NCBI RefSeq assembly: GCF_035046505.1
Contig: NC_089822.1
Location: forward strand, 267,913,024 to 267,977,023
Reading direction: 5' to 3'
Origin: Tiliqua scincoides
Lineage: Eukaryota; Chordata; Lepidosauria; Squamata; Scincidae
DNA length: 64,000 nt
In this document: positions 52,621 through 64,000 of the stretch, one piece after another
How the letters are laid out: the number at the start of each line of letters is the position of its first letter
How positions within the stretch are numbered: the first letter of the stretch is position 1
Notes under the pieces: generated by a model
Seen by the model: only the letters and a program-made list of their open reading frames with translations
Told to the model about the DNA's origin: nothing
The model's database searches: none
Made by a program: the position numbers and the translations under genes

Positions 52621-53369
52621 TGGAAGAATCCTGGAGACCTTGCAAAGATGCAAAACACAGGAAAAGCAGAGGGTAGAATTTAAAGAATTATTCTGCAGCA
52701 ACAGGTATTTTAGCCAGAGATCTTCACTGTTTGCTGGCAGGAGCTGAGAAGCACTTGCAACTGCTGCTTATGTTGTAAGCTTTGAGGAGAGCATGTTTGC
52801 TTCTGCAATATCCCCAGGCAATCAGGCATTTATGCAGCAAAGTTTAGCTGCCTCTGAGATCCCATTGCAATGTTCTGTGCAGGAGCCCCTGCAACCCTCC
52901 TGGGGGAGAAATAAGTGATTAATTGCTATCCCTGAGGTTCCTACCCCCCACTTGGGGTTGTGTGTGAATCATCTTATTGGCTTGCTGTATTGTACTTCAC
53001 ACTGGCTTTTTACTAGTTGTGTTCTTACAGCCTTGCTAGTTGTCTGTTGTTTATTATAATATGGATTCATTAAATTAAATTCATGTATATGTGTTCCTAG
53101 AGGCTTTTGATGCTACATTAACCACAGGAGGGGGATAATCTTGTGCTTGAGAAATTATCTCTGAGTATTTTCTTGATCCTTACTAGTAATACATTAAATT
53201 CTGAAAGGGTCAGGGGAGAGAATAAATCCTTTAGGTGGAATAGGTGCTTTGATGCTGCTAATTCTTGCCTTATTTCCAGTGGTCTTCCTTCACCTCACCC
53301 TCTTTCAAAAGTGGAGATAACTGGACTAAATTGTGAGGTCAGAGCAAGCAAGAGATTGGTGGGAGCCTG

Positions 53370-55147
53370 GCGGTGAGAAGAGAAGGGGCTGGGACAACTG
53401 GCAGGGACAAGAGTGTGTGGAAGGAGAGACCAGTGACATTAGGAGAAAGGGCCCAGCCAAGGGGAGGGAGGAATTGGGCAAAGTCCCAAGGAAAGGAGAG
53501 GCAGCCCCAGAGTGGGGGCCTGGTTTCCACAGACCCTTGAGATCCAGCCAGCACCAGGGCAAGCCCTCCTCTTCCTTTGCCTACCAGTCCATGGTTCTAG
53601 TCAGTTCCTGCAGTTTGACAGGTGGGCTGGGCTTCGAGACACTGTGGCCGGCCACCCACTGTGGTGGGCAGAAGAGGAGCCTTCTCTTGAAGGACCAGAG
53701 CCTCTAATTCTGGAGCCAGCCGGAGTGACGTATTCCTGAGGGGAAGCTTCTCCAGGGAGGCCCTGCCATTATTTGGGTGAGGTTAGTTGTCCAGCCCTGG
53801 CCTTATCTGGCCCAACAGACTCCAAGGAGGGCAGTGACAAGACAAGTCCTTCCAACTTGCCAGGGAGATCCTTGTAACAAGCTCCCCATCACTGGCAGAA
53901 TCGGAGGCTGGGAGGGAGGAACAGCTAAGCTTGGAAAGCAGAAGGACAAGGGCATGAGGGGGCATTTGGAGAAGGGGACAGGAGATCAGGGGCTGGGGGC
54001 ACCAAGGGGGAGCTGCTGGCAGGCTTCTTAAAACCCTGAGCTGGAGTGAGAGAGACAAGCTGGCTGAGGGATCCATCTGCAGCCCTCCCCAGATGGACAG
54101 GTAGCCCCTGTGACAAGGGAAAGTTCTGCCCTGAGGTTGAGAGGGATGTGTGACTCCTTCCTACCTTGAGCTCCGAGGTCCCTTTTGTTGAAGAAGAACC
54201 CACCCTGGAGAGCACAGTGAAAGTGGTGTGCCCCATTGCCTGTATACTGTCAGAGCTTCCCCCAGTGGCTGGTGGTTGATGGGGCCTGGGGAAGATGCAG
54301 CGTCACAACCAGGCCTTCCCTGTTGGTTCTGGGCTTCCCAGAGGCGGGGGGGATGGGAACAGACACCGCAGGGCTCAAGGTGCTGGATTAGGCTTTGAGC
54401 TGGAAGAGGAAACTTTTCCTGTGCCTGTGTTAACTCCATCCTGGAGTAAACTTGGATCCTGTGAGGCTGAGCTGTCTGTGTCCAAGGAAGAGAGAGATCC
54501 TCCTAGCTGCTCAAGCCTGGTGTAGAGTCTTTCATGGCCATTGCTCTGGCCTGGTGGTGCAAAGTGGCCTCCTTGCCTGGTGTGGCTGGTTCCCTCTTTT
54601 AGTCTCTGTGGGATCTGAGAAGCTGACTCCCTGCCTGCCATCTCTTGATTCCCAGTTCAGATCCTCTGTGCGTTTGCATCCTCCTGATACAATGCAAGGA
54701 AACCTGGAGCTTGGCTGCTGGTGTGTCCAGCAATCCTAGAATTGAAGGGCCGTGAAGAGGAGCGCCTGCATTCCCTGCTGCAGGAAAAGAGACCCAGACC
54801 AAGTCGTTCTGTGAAGGTTCTTGAACAGTGGGGCAGAAGGAGTGGGGCAAAGGGCTGGGGCTCCTATAGGCAACATCTGCAGCAGAGCGAGGCAAGAGCA
54901 GGGCTCCTCACAGTTACACTCTCCCCAGGCATTTCCTCTCTGGCAGGGTAGAGATTCTGGCCTTTAACTTCCTCATCAGTTTGCAAAGAGGGATCCATCT
55001 TTGATTAGTTCCCCCCCCCCAAAAGAACCAGGCAGCTCCCAGCTCCTGTTTCCCCCTTTTTATTACCTCTCAGACCCATCTTCCCTCTCCTGGTCCACAA
55101 GGCAAAAGCCCAATCACCCTCAAGTTACCTAACCAACTTCTGCTCCC
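53370..55147 (+). repeat. Unit B, copy 3 (right arm)
   Basis: Collinear with the minus strand of 23.53-25.33 kb over its full length. It has no CR1 at the site used in copy 1 ('ggccacccactgtggtgggc' at 53650-53670). Confidence 0.85.
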
Positions 55148-55264
55148 AGGAGGGCTGTATGGTTGGAGAAGGATCCAGGTTTGTGCTCTGCTTTGACTTC
55201 TGAGCTAGAATGTTGAATTCTGAGCTATGCAAAACAACAGCACAGGTATGCTGTTTAATGGGAA

Positions 55265-55385
55265 CTGTCTTAGATTTGCAGCCTAAACGGATGTCACTTC
55301 CAGCCATGACATCACTTCCAATGGGGCCCAACAGACTTTCATTCTAAAAAGTGGGTCCTGGTGCTAAAAGGTTTGAGGCCCACTG
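55265..55385 (+). mobile_element. hAT-like family A 3' fragment
   Basis: 'gatgtcacttccagccatga', 'agtgggtcctggtgctaaaa' and ending '...cccactg'. The 5' part is missing. Confidence 0.7.
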
Positions 55386-55443
55386 GTCTAGAAGACCAAA
55401 AGAAGGATGACTAAATTTGCCAGTTCCACCATTTGGCTTAGAT

Positions 55444-55858
55444 CAGGGGAGCCCAAACCCTGGCCCGGGGGCCACTTGTGGCCCCTGGGGTCTCCCAATC
55501 TGGCCCGCGCAAAGCTACTTGGATGGGAGACCGCCTGGGAATACCGGGTGCTGTAGGCTTTTACCATAGTCTTTCGAGACTGAAGGTTGCCAACCACCAT
55601 CAAAGCCCCCAATCTCCAATGAGCCTCTGGCCCTCCACACACTTTCTGGGGCCCGTGGTGGCCCGAAGCAGTTGCTCTCAGCATAGGACAACTGGTTAAG
55701 CTCCACTGCGTGCTGTTTCACGACCTGCTTTGTGCAAGGTCTTTTATAGGCCTTGAACTATTGGAAGAGCTTTCTTCATTCATATAAGTTCCACCTCTAA
55801 TATATTCATCTATGTAAATTTATATAAATTTATTCAAATTTAAAATGTCAATTAATTC
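55444..55858 (-). mobile_element. hAT-like family H element, interrupted by a 5S-derived SINE
   Basis: It starts caggggagcccaaaccc, the inverted end of family H. After the SINE it continues collinear with the 49.74-kb copy on the opposite strand ('ccccaatctccaatgagcct', 'gcaaggtcttttataggcc'). The distal terminus is lost near 55858. Confidence 0.88.
55508..55597 (+). mobile_element. 5S rRNA-derived SINE with LINE-C 3' tail
   Basis: Bases 55509-55561 equal the 3' end of vertebrate 5S rRNA ('acttggatgggagaccgcct', 'gggaataccgggtgctgtag'). They are followed directly by the LINE-C 3' end ('accatagtctttcgagactg', 'aaggttgccaac'). The 5' part of the 5S unit, including most of its internal promoter, is absent. 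The two-part structure fits the 5S-headed SINEs known from lizards. Confidence 0.92.
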
Positions 55859-56269
55859 TTAAATTAATGCTGCCCTCAGTCTGAAAAGCGACATTCGGGT
55901 GGAGCCAGTGGATAGTTCCCTGCAGCGTGTTTGGGAAAGCAGAGCAGCTGGCTGCCTGGGAGGTGTTTGGCCACCTTCGTCCCCTTGGCTGCCTGCATCC
56001 CTCCATCCCTCTTTTCTTTCTTTCTTTAGCAGGACAGAAGCCACCCCATACAAAGCACCGCGTGCTGAAGGGGAACATCAGTCCTCCCCCAGGCAGCTGG
56101 AATGGCAGCTCCAGAGCAGCCCCGTCTCTGCGGCCAGAGTTCGGACATGCACACGTTTGCTCCATCTTGGGCAGCAGGACCCATCCGCTGCTGTGCAGTG
56201 ACCCTACTGCACCCCCCTTCCTGGCCCTTTGCCTCCCTGGGGCCTCCTCCCTCAGCTGCCACCAGCTCA

Positions 56270-56400
56270 GCCTAGTTTTCTGCAGGAAAAGGTCAGATCC
56301 CAGGAAATTCTGGGCCCCTCCTTTGGCTCCCAGCCCCCTTTCTGACCATGAGCCTGGGTACAAATTACCCCTTGAACCCCCTCTCCCAGGCCCTACTACA
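56270..56400. mobile_element. hAT-like family G fragment
   Basis: 'gatcccaggaaattctgggc' and 'tgggtacaaattacccctt' match family G at 8.14-8.22 kb. A second G piece ('ggaattttatcagagggtac') is at 56699-56760. Bases 55860-56269 show nothing I recognise. Confidence 0.55.
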
Positions 56401-56639
56401 GGGAGCCCACCCAGGAGCAGATCAAACACCAGCGCTCCCCCCTCCCGTCAGATCCTTCCCACCCAGTGCAGCCCAGACCCCCTTAGGCCCCACCGGACTG
56501 CAGACTCAAGAGGGGCTGAGACCCGCATGAGGGGAGGAGGCAGAGGGGGGCTTCCCACTCGCTTCACCCCCCCCCCAATTTGCTCCTCTAGCAGTGCAGA
56601 GTCGCTGCTGTTAACCCTTGTGGTGCCGGGCAGCCTCCT

Positions 56640-58640
56640 GCACAGTGGCATAGCCTGGGGGGGGGCAAAGCACCAAGTCCTGCAGGGCAGGGCCTAGAAA
56701 AGGAATTTTATCAGAGGGTACAAAGTTTCTTCTGGGCCCCTTCCCAAAGGGGAAGGGAGCAGTGGGAGCAGGCAGACCGGGGAGGCAAAATAGGGCAGGG
56801 GGAGGGTGCTGACAGCCACGAGAGTCTTCCCACCCAGTGCAGCCCAGGACCCCCTTCAGGCTGCAGACTCGCCAGAGGGGCTGAGACCCCACGAGGGGGG
56901 GAGGCAAGGGGCAGAGCAGGGGGGCTTTCCCACTCGCTTCACCCCCCCCCCATTTGCCCCTCTAGCAATGCGGAGCCGATCCCCCGCAGTACCGGGCAGC
57001 CAGGAGGACGGACTCCTGCGCAGTGGCGTAGCCGGGGGGGGCGAAGAACCAAGACCTGAAGGGAGCCCCCTCGGAGCCAGTCCGGGCCAGGAGCTCTTTC
57101 TGCTGCGCGGCACTGCGAGGGTTAAGCAGATCCACTGGGGGGGCGGAGTGGGGCAGCCCCTTCCTCCTCGGCCTCCTGCTGGGCGGGGCCTGCAGCCTCT
57201 CCAGGAGGAGTCCCAGGTCTGCGGTGGGGAGGGGGAAACGGGGAAGCCATGGGGAGGCTCGAGGGCCATGGGGCAGAGAGTGGGGAGCGGGCTGCGGCTG
57301 TCTTCCCCCTCCCCGCCTGCCCCTTCGGCTCTGTCTCTGCGGGGCGGGGGGCTGCGAGAATCGTGGGAAAGGCAGAAGCGAAGGGGCGAGGCGGCCCCTC
57401 AGCAGGGAACGGGGGGGCAGGGCACAGGAGCACGTGGGGGCACTGAGGACCCTCCCCGTGGAGACCCACCCGGAAGGGGGAACAGGCTGCCCAAGACCCT
57501 GCTCTGGATCTGTGCCCTAAAGACCTGCGCCTGTACTGAGAGGCAGAGATGACCCCGTGGGGGTGAAGGGGCATCTCCCCCCCAGCCAGCCCCACTTGCA
57601 GCCTCGCCCCACAGTCTGCAGGGCGGGCAGGGGCAGCGAGAGCGTCGGGGCAGTGTTGGGGGAGGGGCAGGCAGAGCTCCCCTTTGGGACCCCTCCCGCC
57701 CCAGGAGTGGAGCAGCGTCAGGGGAGCAGGCAGGGCCGCCCTGGAGACCCCTTCAAGAGCTGGCACTTCAGGGGTGATGCCAGTCCCAGCTGGGAGCTGC
57801 TGCTTCCTGCTCTCAAATGTTCCCCAACGGGCCTACGTTTTACCCCTCGCTTCGATCCGCCTGCCCCAGCCCTCAAAGCAGGGCCCCATTTGCTGACCTT
57901 GCAGGGACAGCCAGCTGATCTGGAAGAAGGCAGTCCTTCAGGCTCCTCCATCCCAGACTGTGTGGGGTTTCAGAGTTCCAAATGGCATTCAGGAGCCCTC
58001 CCATCCAAAGCCTGGACCTCTTCCCTTTCCAGAGATCCACCAGGGAGAAAGAAATAGCGAAAAATGGATGTGGAGCTGATGGGAATCCTTCCAGCATCTG
58101 GGATTGGTCCAGGGAGCAGAGAGGTCATTAAGGAGCTGAGCCCCAGAAGGAGGCAGTGGGGAGGACAAGGGAAGAGCTCTAAGTGTATGTCCTGCAGAGA
58201 GTGACCTCCCTGAGTAGCCTGGATGCATCTGCAAGTTTGCAAAGCTTGAGCTGAGAGGGGTGGGAAAGAAGCCCCCAGGTGGGGAGGGAGGCCCAGGATC
58301 ACAGCCCAGCCAGTGGAGGGGAAGGGGAGGGGGCCGAGAAGGCACACTGCAATAACCCCCCCCCCCCCAGCTGCCAATAGCATGCTGAACTCTTGGTCTG
58401 CTCTTGGGTGCCTTTGTTTCAATGGGGAGGGGTTTTTGATATGGGCATTGGAAAGGCTGGAACAAAGTGGGCCAGAAGGAGGCTTCATCACTGAAATCAA
58501 TGCCAAAAATAACAGGATGAGGTGGAGACACTGGAGAACAGGATTTTAGACCTAAAACGGAGGGGCCAAGTACTTTGTGACTCCAGTGTATTACTTCATG
58601 TTACCTCTTCAATTTATCTACTTAAAATTGTGTTTTATTT
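56640..58640 (+). repeat. Unit X, copy 4
   Basis: Collinear with X3 (42.48-43.87 kb) and with the minus strand of X1. Includes 'cacagtggcatagcctggg', 'tgctgcgcggcactgcgag', 'gtgtatgtcctgcagagag' and a C-run at 58356-58368. No conserved frame. Confidence 0.85.
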
Positions 58641-60120
58641 GTTTAACTGTCAGCATCTTTGCTGATTTCAACAGTGGCCGGGGCAAGAAAAATAAAAAGA
58701 AACTGCTGGACTTTGCAGCTGAAGATCTTTCCGGCACTCCTGCCTGAGCTGAAAGCCCGAGATTTTGTTGAAAGGTTGATGCTCTCAGAAGAAGGAATTG
58801 AGGAAGATGAGCAGGAGGAGCGACCGAGCAGGGAAGATCCAGCCCCAAATGTCTGCTCTGCAGAGAGGAGCCACCTTACCCAGCCTGCATCAAAACAGCC
58901 ACGTCTTCCAAGGTGTGTGTCTCAGTGTCTCCCCTTTCCAGAGGTGCAGAGATAACTGGGCTTCCACCTCGGGCTGAAGTATTAGTGCTGGGCAACAGGA
59001 CGTCACCTGGAATGGATGCAGCTCCTCTCTCAGGGACTGAGCTTTGGGGAAGAATAGCAGCAGCAGGAATGACATAGTAGGAAAGGCAACCCTTAGAGGG
59101 CCTAGAAAGAGGCATGTTTTGCAAGGAGTTTGAGGCTGCAACCCTATCCATGCTTACCTGGGAGTAAACCCCACTGATTATAATGGGACTTGCTTCTGAG
59201 TAGACATGTATAAGGGCCCAATCCTATCCAGTTTTGCAGTGCAGGTACAGCCATGTCAATGGGGCATGCACTGCATCCTGTGGTGGGGAGGCAATCACAG
59301 AGGCCTCCTCAAGGTGTGGGAATCTGTGCCAAAAATAGCAGGATAAGGTAGAACATTTTTTCCCTTACCTCATGTGAACATGGGAGGTCTCTGCACGGTG
59401 GGCATTCGTGGCGGGTTGACAGCGAGAGGAGAGAGGATTTGGAAGGGTCGTGGAGGCTTCGGTAAAGTTCGATACCAGCGGTTTATTTGGCTGACGCTCT
59501 TTACATTCATCTGGTCCTGTTACAGCACAGGACCAGGAGACATCAGCCCTTTAACAGGAACTCTGCCTGTTCAGTGTCAGAAGACAGGGATTGCCCCAAG
59601 AAATTGATTGGGTCCCATGACTGAAGGGAAGTCCTGGGGCCCCAGAGGGCTGTCTCGCGTAGGGTGGCTCGTCTGGGAATGGGCTAGGGTGCTGCAGCCT
59701 CCCCTTCCCTTGTTCTGCCACAGTCTGCCTCTGCTGACTTGTCCATTTGGCGAGTCGTAGGGCCCCTGTATTGGGTGAATTGGGCAGGCTGCCTTTGGCC
59801 CCCACCATGGGCCTAGTCTGTATTCCTGAGTGAGGGGTTGTTTCCCCCCCCAGGATATGCACCCTTTGCCCCTTTCTGGGGCTTCCCTGGCCCCCGTGAA
59901 GTCAGAAAGGTGAGAGGTGATGCCCCAGAGGTCACTGCTCCTACCGCTGCCTCTCACACCCTGGAGGGATCCTGGGGAAGAGCAACTGCTGTCTCCGCAG
60001 CCAGGCTCCTTATTTACCCAGCAGCCAGGTGGCCAGGCTCTTCCCTTTCTGGCTGTGACTGTGGCCAGGATCTTGGGCCTAGGAGATATAGCTGCCCATT
60101 CAGCGGCTTGCCCCATTGCA
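58641..60120 (+). repeat. Unit Y, copy 3 (proximal part)
   Basis: Collinear with 43.87-45.33 kb, including a small frame around 58.66-58.96 kb that is not preserved in the other copies. It is cut by the CR1 at 60121. Confidence 0.85.
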
Positions 60121-62838
60121 ACATAAGAACATAAGAACAGCCTCACTGGATCAGGCCATAGGCCCATCTAGTCCAGCTTCCTGTATCTCACAGCTGCCCA
60201 CCAAATGCCCCAGGGAGCGCCCAGATAACAAGAGACCTCATCCTGGTGCCCTCCCTTTCATCTGGCATTCTGACATTGCCCATTTCTAAAATCAGGAGGT
60301 TGCACGTACACATCATGGCTTGTACCCCATAATGGATTTTTCCTCCAGAAACTTGTCCAATCCCCTTTTAAAGGCGTCTAGGCTAGACGCCAGCACCACA
60401 TCCTGTGGCAAGGAGTTCCACAGACCGACCACACACTGAGTAAAGAAATATTTTCTTTTGTCTGTCCTAACCCGCCCAACACTCAATTTTAGTGGATGTC
60501 CCCTGGTTCTGGTAATATGTGAGAGTGTAAAGAGCATCTCCCTATCCACTCTGTCCATTCCCTGCATAATTTTGTATGTCTCAATCATGTCCCCCCTCAA
60601 GCGTCTCTTTTCTAGGCTGAAGAGGCCCAAACGCCGTAGCCTTTCCTCATAAGGAAGGTGCCCCAGCCCCGTAATCATCTTAGTCGCTCTCTTTTGCACC
60701 TTCTCCATTTCCACTATGTCTTTTTTGAGATGCGGCAACCAGAAGTGGACACAATACTCCAGGTGTGGCCTTACCATAGATTTGTACAACGGCATTATAA
60801 TACTAGCCGTTTTGTTCTCAATACCCTTCCTAATGATCCCAAGCATAGAATTGGCCTTCTTCACTGCCGCCGCACATTGGGTCAACACTTTCATCGACCT
60901 GTCCACCACCACCCCAAGATCTCTCTCCTGATCTGTCACAGACAGCTCAGAACCCATCAGCCTATATCTAAAGTTTTGATTTTTTGCCCCAATGTGCATG
61001 ACTTTACACTTACTGACATTGAAGCGCATCTGCCATTTTGCTGCCCATTCTGCCAGTCTGGAGAGATCCTTCTGGAGCTCCTCACAATCACTTCTGGTCT
61101 TTACCACACGGAAAAGTTTGGTGTCGTCTGCAAACTTAGCCACTTCACTGCTCAACCCTGTCTCCAGGTCATTTATGAAGAGATTGAAAATCACCGGTCC
61201 CAGGACAGATCCTTGGGGCACACCGCTTTTCACCTCTCTCTATTGTGAAAACTGCCCATTGACACCCACTCTCTGCTTCCTGGCCTCCAACCAGTTCTCA
61301 ATCCACGAGAGGACCTGTCCTCTAATTCCCTGATTGTGGAGTTTTTTCAGTAGCCTTTGGTGAGAGACCGTGTCAAACGCCTTCTGAAAGTCCAGATATA
61401 TAATGTCCACGGGTTCTCCCGCATCCACATGCCTGTTGACCTTTTCAAAGAATTCTATAAGGTTCGTGAGGCAAGACTTACCCTTACAGAAGCCATGCTG
61501 ACTCTCCCTCAGCAAGGCCTGTTCGTCTATGTGTTTTGAGATCCTATCTTTGATGAGGCATTCCACCATCTTACCCGGTATGGATGTTAGGCTGACCGGC
61601 CTATAGTTTCCCGGGTCCCCCCTCTTTCCCTTTTTAAAAATAGGCGTGACATTTGCTATCCTCCAATCTTCTGTCACCGTGGCCGTTTTGAGGGACAAGT
61701 TGCATACCTTAGTCAAGAGCTATGCAACTTCATTCTTCAATTCCTTAATAACTCTTGGGTGGATGCCATCAGGGCCCGGTGACTTATTGATCTTTAATTT
61801 ATCAATGAGGTCTGAAACATCTTCTCTTTTAACCTCTATCTGACTTAACTCCTCGGTCAGGAGGGGCCGTTCGGGCAGCGGTATCTGCCCGAGGTCTTCT
61901 GCCGTGAAGACAGATGCAAAGAACTCATTTAATTTCTCTGCCATCTCTAAGTCTCCTTTTATCTCCCCTTTCCCTCCCTCACCATCCAGAGGGCCAACCG
62001 CTTCTCTGGCGGGTTTCCTGCTTCTAACATATTTGAAGAAGCTTTTATTATTCCCCTTCATGTTGCTGGCCATGCGTTCCTCATAGTCTCTCTTGGCCTC
62101 CCATATCAACTTCTTACATTTCTTTTGCCACAGTTTATGTTCCTTTTTATTCTCCTCATTAGGGCAAGACTTGCATTTACGGAAGGAAGCTTCCTTGCCC
62201 TTCACAGCCTCTCTAACTTGGCTGGTTAGCCATGTGGGCACCCTCCTGGATTTAGTGGAACCCTTCTTTCTTTGCGGTATACACCTCTGCTGGGCCTCTA
62301 TTACTGTTGTTTTAAGCAGCCTCCATGCACTCTGGAGAGATTGGACTCTTTTTACCCTCCCTTTCAACCTCCTTCTAACCAGCCTCCTCATTTGAGGGAA
62401 GTCCGCCCGTCGGAAGTCAAGGGTTTTTGTTAGAGATTTGCCTGGTATTCTTCCCCCAACGTGCACATCAAAACGGATCGCAGCATGATCACTGTTCCCC
62501 AATGGCTCAGTAACGTTTACATCTCTAACCAGGTCCTGCGTACCACACAATATTAAATCCAGAGTCACCTGTCTTCTGGTGGGCTCCGTGACTAGCTGCT
62601 CTAAGCCACAGTCATTTAGCACGTCAAGAAATCCGGTTTCCTTATTGTGACCAGAACACAAATTGACCCAGTCAATATGAGCATAATTGAAGTCCCCCAT
62701 GATTACAACCCTGTCCCTCCTTGTCACCTCCCTGATCTGTTTCCTCATTTCAAGGTCCCCATCCGATTTCTGGTCTGGAGGACAATAGCACGCCCCCAGT
62801 ATTAAATCGCTGCACAAGCCTGGTAATTTAACCCACAA
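60121..62838 (-). mobile_element. CR1 LINE, 2.7 kb, nearly open, inserted in unit Y copy 3
   Basis: The minus strand reads from the endonuclease ('CLWVKLPGLCSDLILGACYC', 'RDRVVIMGDFNYAHIDW') through the linker ('VQSLQSAWRLLKTTVIEAQ'), a full RT ('NKSPGPDGIHPRVIKELKN', 'IIYLDFQKAFDTVSHQRLL', 'GVPQGSVLGP', 'KFADDTKLFRVV') and the C-terminal region to 'EEKSIMGYKP' and the CR1 3' UTR. Only two in-frame stops interrupt 2.5 kb: a TAG at 61717-61719 and one at 61237-61239. The 5' end is truncated in the endonuclease. The equivalent site in copy 1 (about 33.77 kb) is empty. Confidence 0.95.
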
Positions 62839-64000
62839 GCATGCGGCCTCTGCCTCAGCCTCCACTCTGCCCAGCGGGCGTGCAGCCAGGCTACCTGTTT
62901 GGCTCCCGATCAGCTGGGAGAGGCAACCACGGGAGAGGCACCCACTTCCCTGCCCCCCTGGCTGGGCTTTTCTCCTTCCTGTCTCCTCCTGGGCTTGCCC
63001 TGGCTGCCGTCCCAATGCCGCCTCCTTCCGGCTTGTTGCTGCCCCAGCACGGGACTCCTCCCTCGCTCGTGGGGGTTCCTGGGCATTGGCGGACCTCCCA
63101 TTGTGGACCTTTATGGCCCTGCGGACTCCTCTCTGAGGCTCTTGACGGGGTCAGAAACTGTGTTTCCATTTTACCGGAAGCACATAAAGCCTCGGGGAAA
63201 CCTCAAGAAGCTTCCCTGGCACAGTCAATGGTCAAATGAGGCTCCGTGAATGCGGGGTGGCGACATTCCGCAGAGGGGGTGCCATCATCGACCTTTGCCC
63301 CAGGGCACAGGGCTGGGGGGGGTCTGCCATTGTTTCTTGGGCGTGCATTGCAATTCCACCTGTGCTGGAAAGTTGCATAGGTTGGAGGATTGAGAAGAAG
63401 AAGGTGACTAGATAGGAAGAGAGAGAAGAAGAGGAAAGAGCAGGCCCTCTGAAAACACAATTTACAGCACAGTCCTATCTATGTGTGAGAAGTAAGTGCC
63501 ATGCGATCAGAGAGATTACTCCCAAGAAAGTCCATACAAAATGATAAACTTATGAGCCAGTCCTATCTCCACCCAGCACTTGTCTTCTGCGTGCTGCCTG
63601 GGAAAAAGCTGTCACAAACCTGCCATAATGCATGTTGCTGCGGCCAGAAGGACAGAGGCACCAGCGTGGAGGACCCCCAAGAGCCATTCCCTTCCAAGCG
63701 GTGGGAGGCATTCTGGGGCAGGGGGAGGTTGGAGCAAAGGCAGCGCAGGGGAGAAACTGGGTGGCAGGAGAGTGGTGAGGAAGGTGGTTCAGGCCAGGGG
63801 GAGATGGGGATGGTGAGGGAGGCTGCCAGCAGAGCCTTTCCCCTCTCCTGCTCCTGAAAGCTCTGCATGAATCTACTCTGATCTGTGCCGGCAATTGAGC
63901 TGGACCAGTTCACAGTAGACCCGTAGTGGCTACTGGGGTTCGACAGTAGATTAAAACAAATCACTCTGCCCTGCCATTTTTGGTACGCTCCCCTGTGCAG
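62839..64000 (+). repeat. Unit Y, copy 3 (distal part), running off the window
   Basis: Matches the minus strand of 31.77-33.80 kb ('cctctgcctcagcctccact', 'gtcacaaacctgccataatg', 'gatctactctgatct' variants). The last 20 bases match the point 45.34-45.36 kb in copy 2. Confidence 0.85.

Noticed and set aside
55509-55561. 5S rRNA gene
   Set aside because: Only the last ~53 bases of the gene are present, fused to a LINE tail; it is a SINE, not a gene.
58659-58955. 98-residue plus-strand frame in unit Y copy 3 (Lys- and Glu-rich)
   Set aside because: The equivalent stretches at 35.1-35.4 kb (minus) and 43.9-44.1 kb are shifted or stopped, and no family is recognised.

Overview
The window looks like nuclear DNA of a squamate reptile (lizard or gecko-like). 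The evidence is a SCAN-C2H2 zinc-finger gene with the exon phases usual in reptiles, KPY-linker zinc-finger arrays, many CR1 LINEs ending in the 'gcctgatccagc...ttcttatg' tail, an L1 end, a 5S rRNA-derived SINE, tRNA-derived SINEs, and dense short hAT-type DNA transposons with clear 8-bp target duplications. No LTR element, provirus, CRISPR array, tRNA gene or operon was seen. All assignments were made by eye; no search or alignment was run.

Layout. 0-9 kb: transposon-rich flank, including a three-level nest of hAT-like elements at 6.21-8.50 kb. 9.5-12.6 kb (+): a three-exon SCAN zinc-finger gene whose reading frame is broken by one missing base inside the SCAN box. 12.6-15.5 kb: repeats. 15.5-18.9 kb (+): the 3' end of a zinc-finger gene, a LINE fragment, and a non-coding duplicated unit ('unit B'). 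18.9-23.3 kb: L1, CR1 and a cfdp2-like LINE ('LINE-C'). 23.5-55.1 kb: a very large imperfect palindrome. Its left arm (about 23.5-38.3 kb) reads outward on the minus strand and carries unit B, a LINE fragment and zinc-finger gene ZNF-A (28.1-30.0 kb). Its right arm (about 41.2-55.1 kb) carries ZNF-B (47.3-49.0 kb, +) and unit B. Between the two zinc-finger genes lie inverted copies of GC-rich 'unit X' and 'unit Y'. 56.6-64.0 kb: a further direct copy of X-Y that runs off the window edge at a point which, by analogy, lies about 1.9 kb before another zinc-finger exon.

How it fits together. This is a zinc-finger gene cluster expanding by inverted and tandem segmental duplication. Transposon insertions present in one copy and absent from its partners give relative timing: CR1 at 17.5 and 60.1 kb, a SINE at 30.3 kb, and LINE-C at 27.2 and 38.3 kb. 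ZNF-A and ZNF-B probably encode nuclear DNA-binding proteins. ZNF-A has a strikingly homogenised 18-finger array. Both genes show decay at the 3' end. No KRAB or SCAN exon is visible upstream of either.
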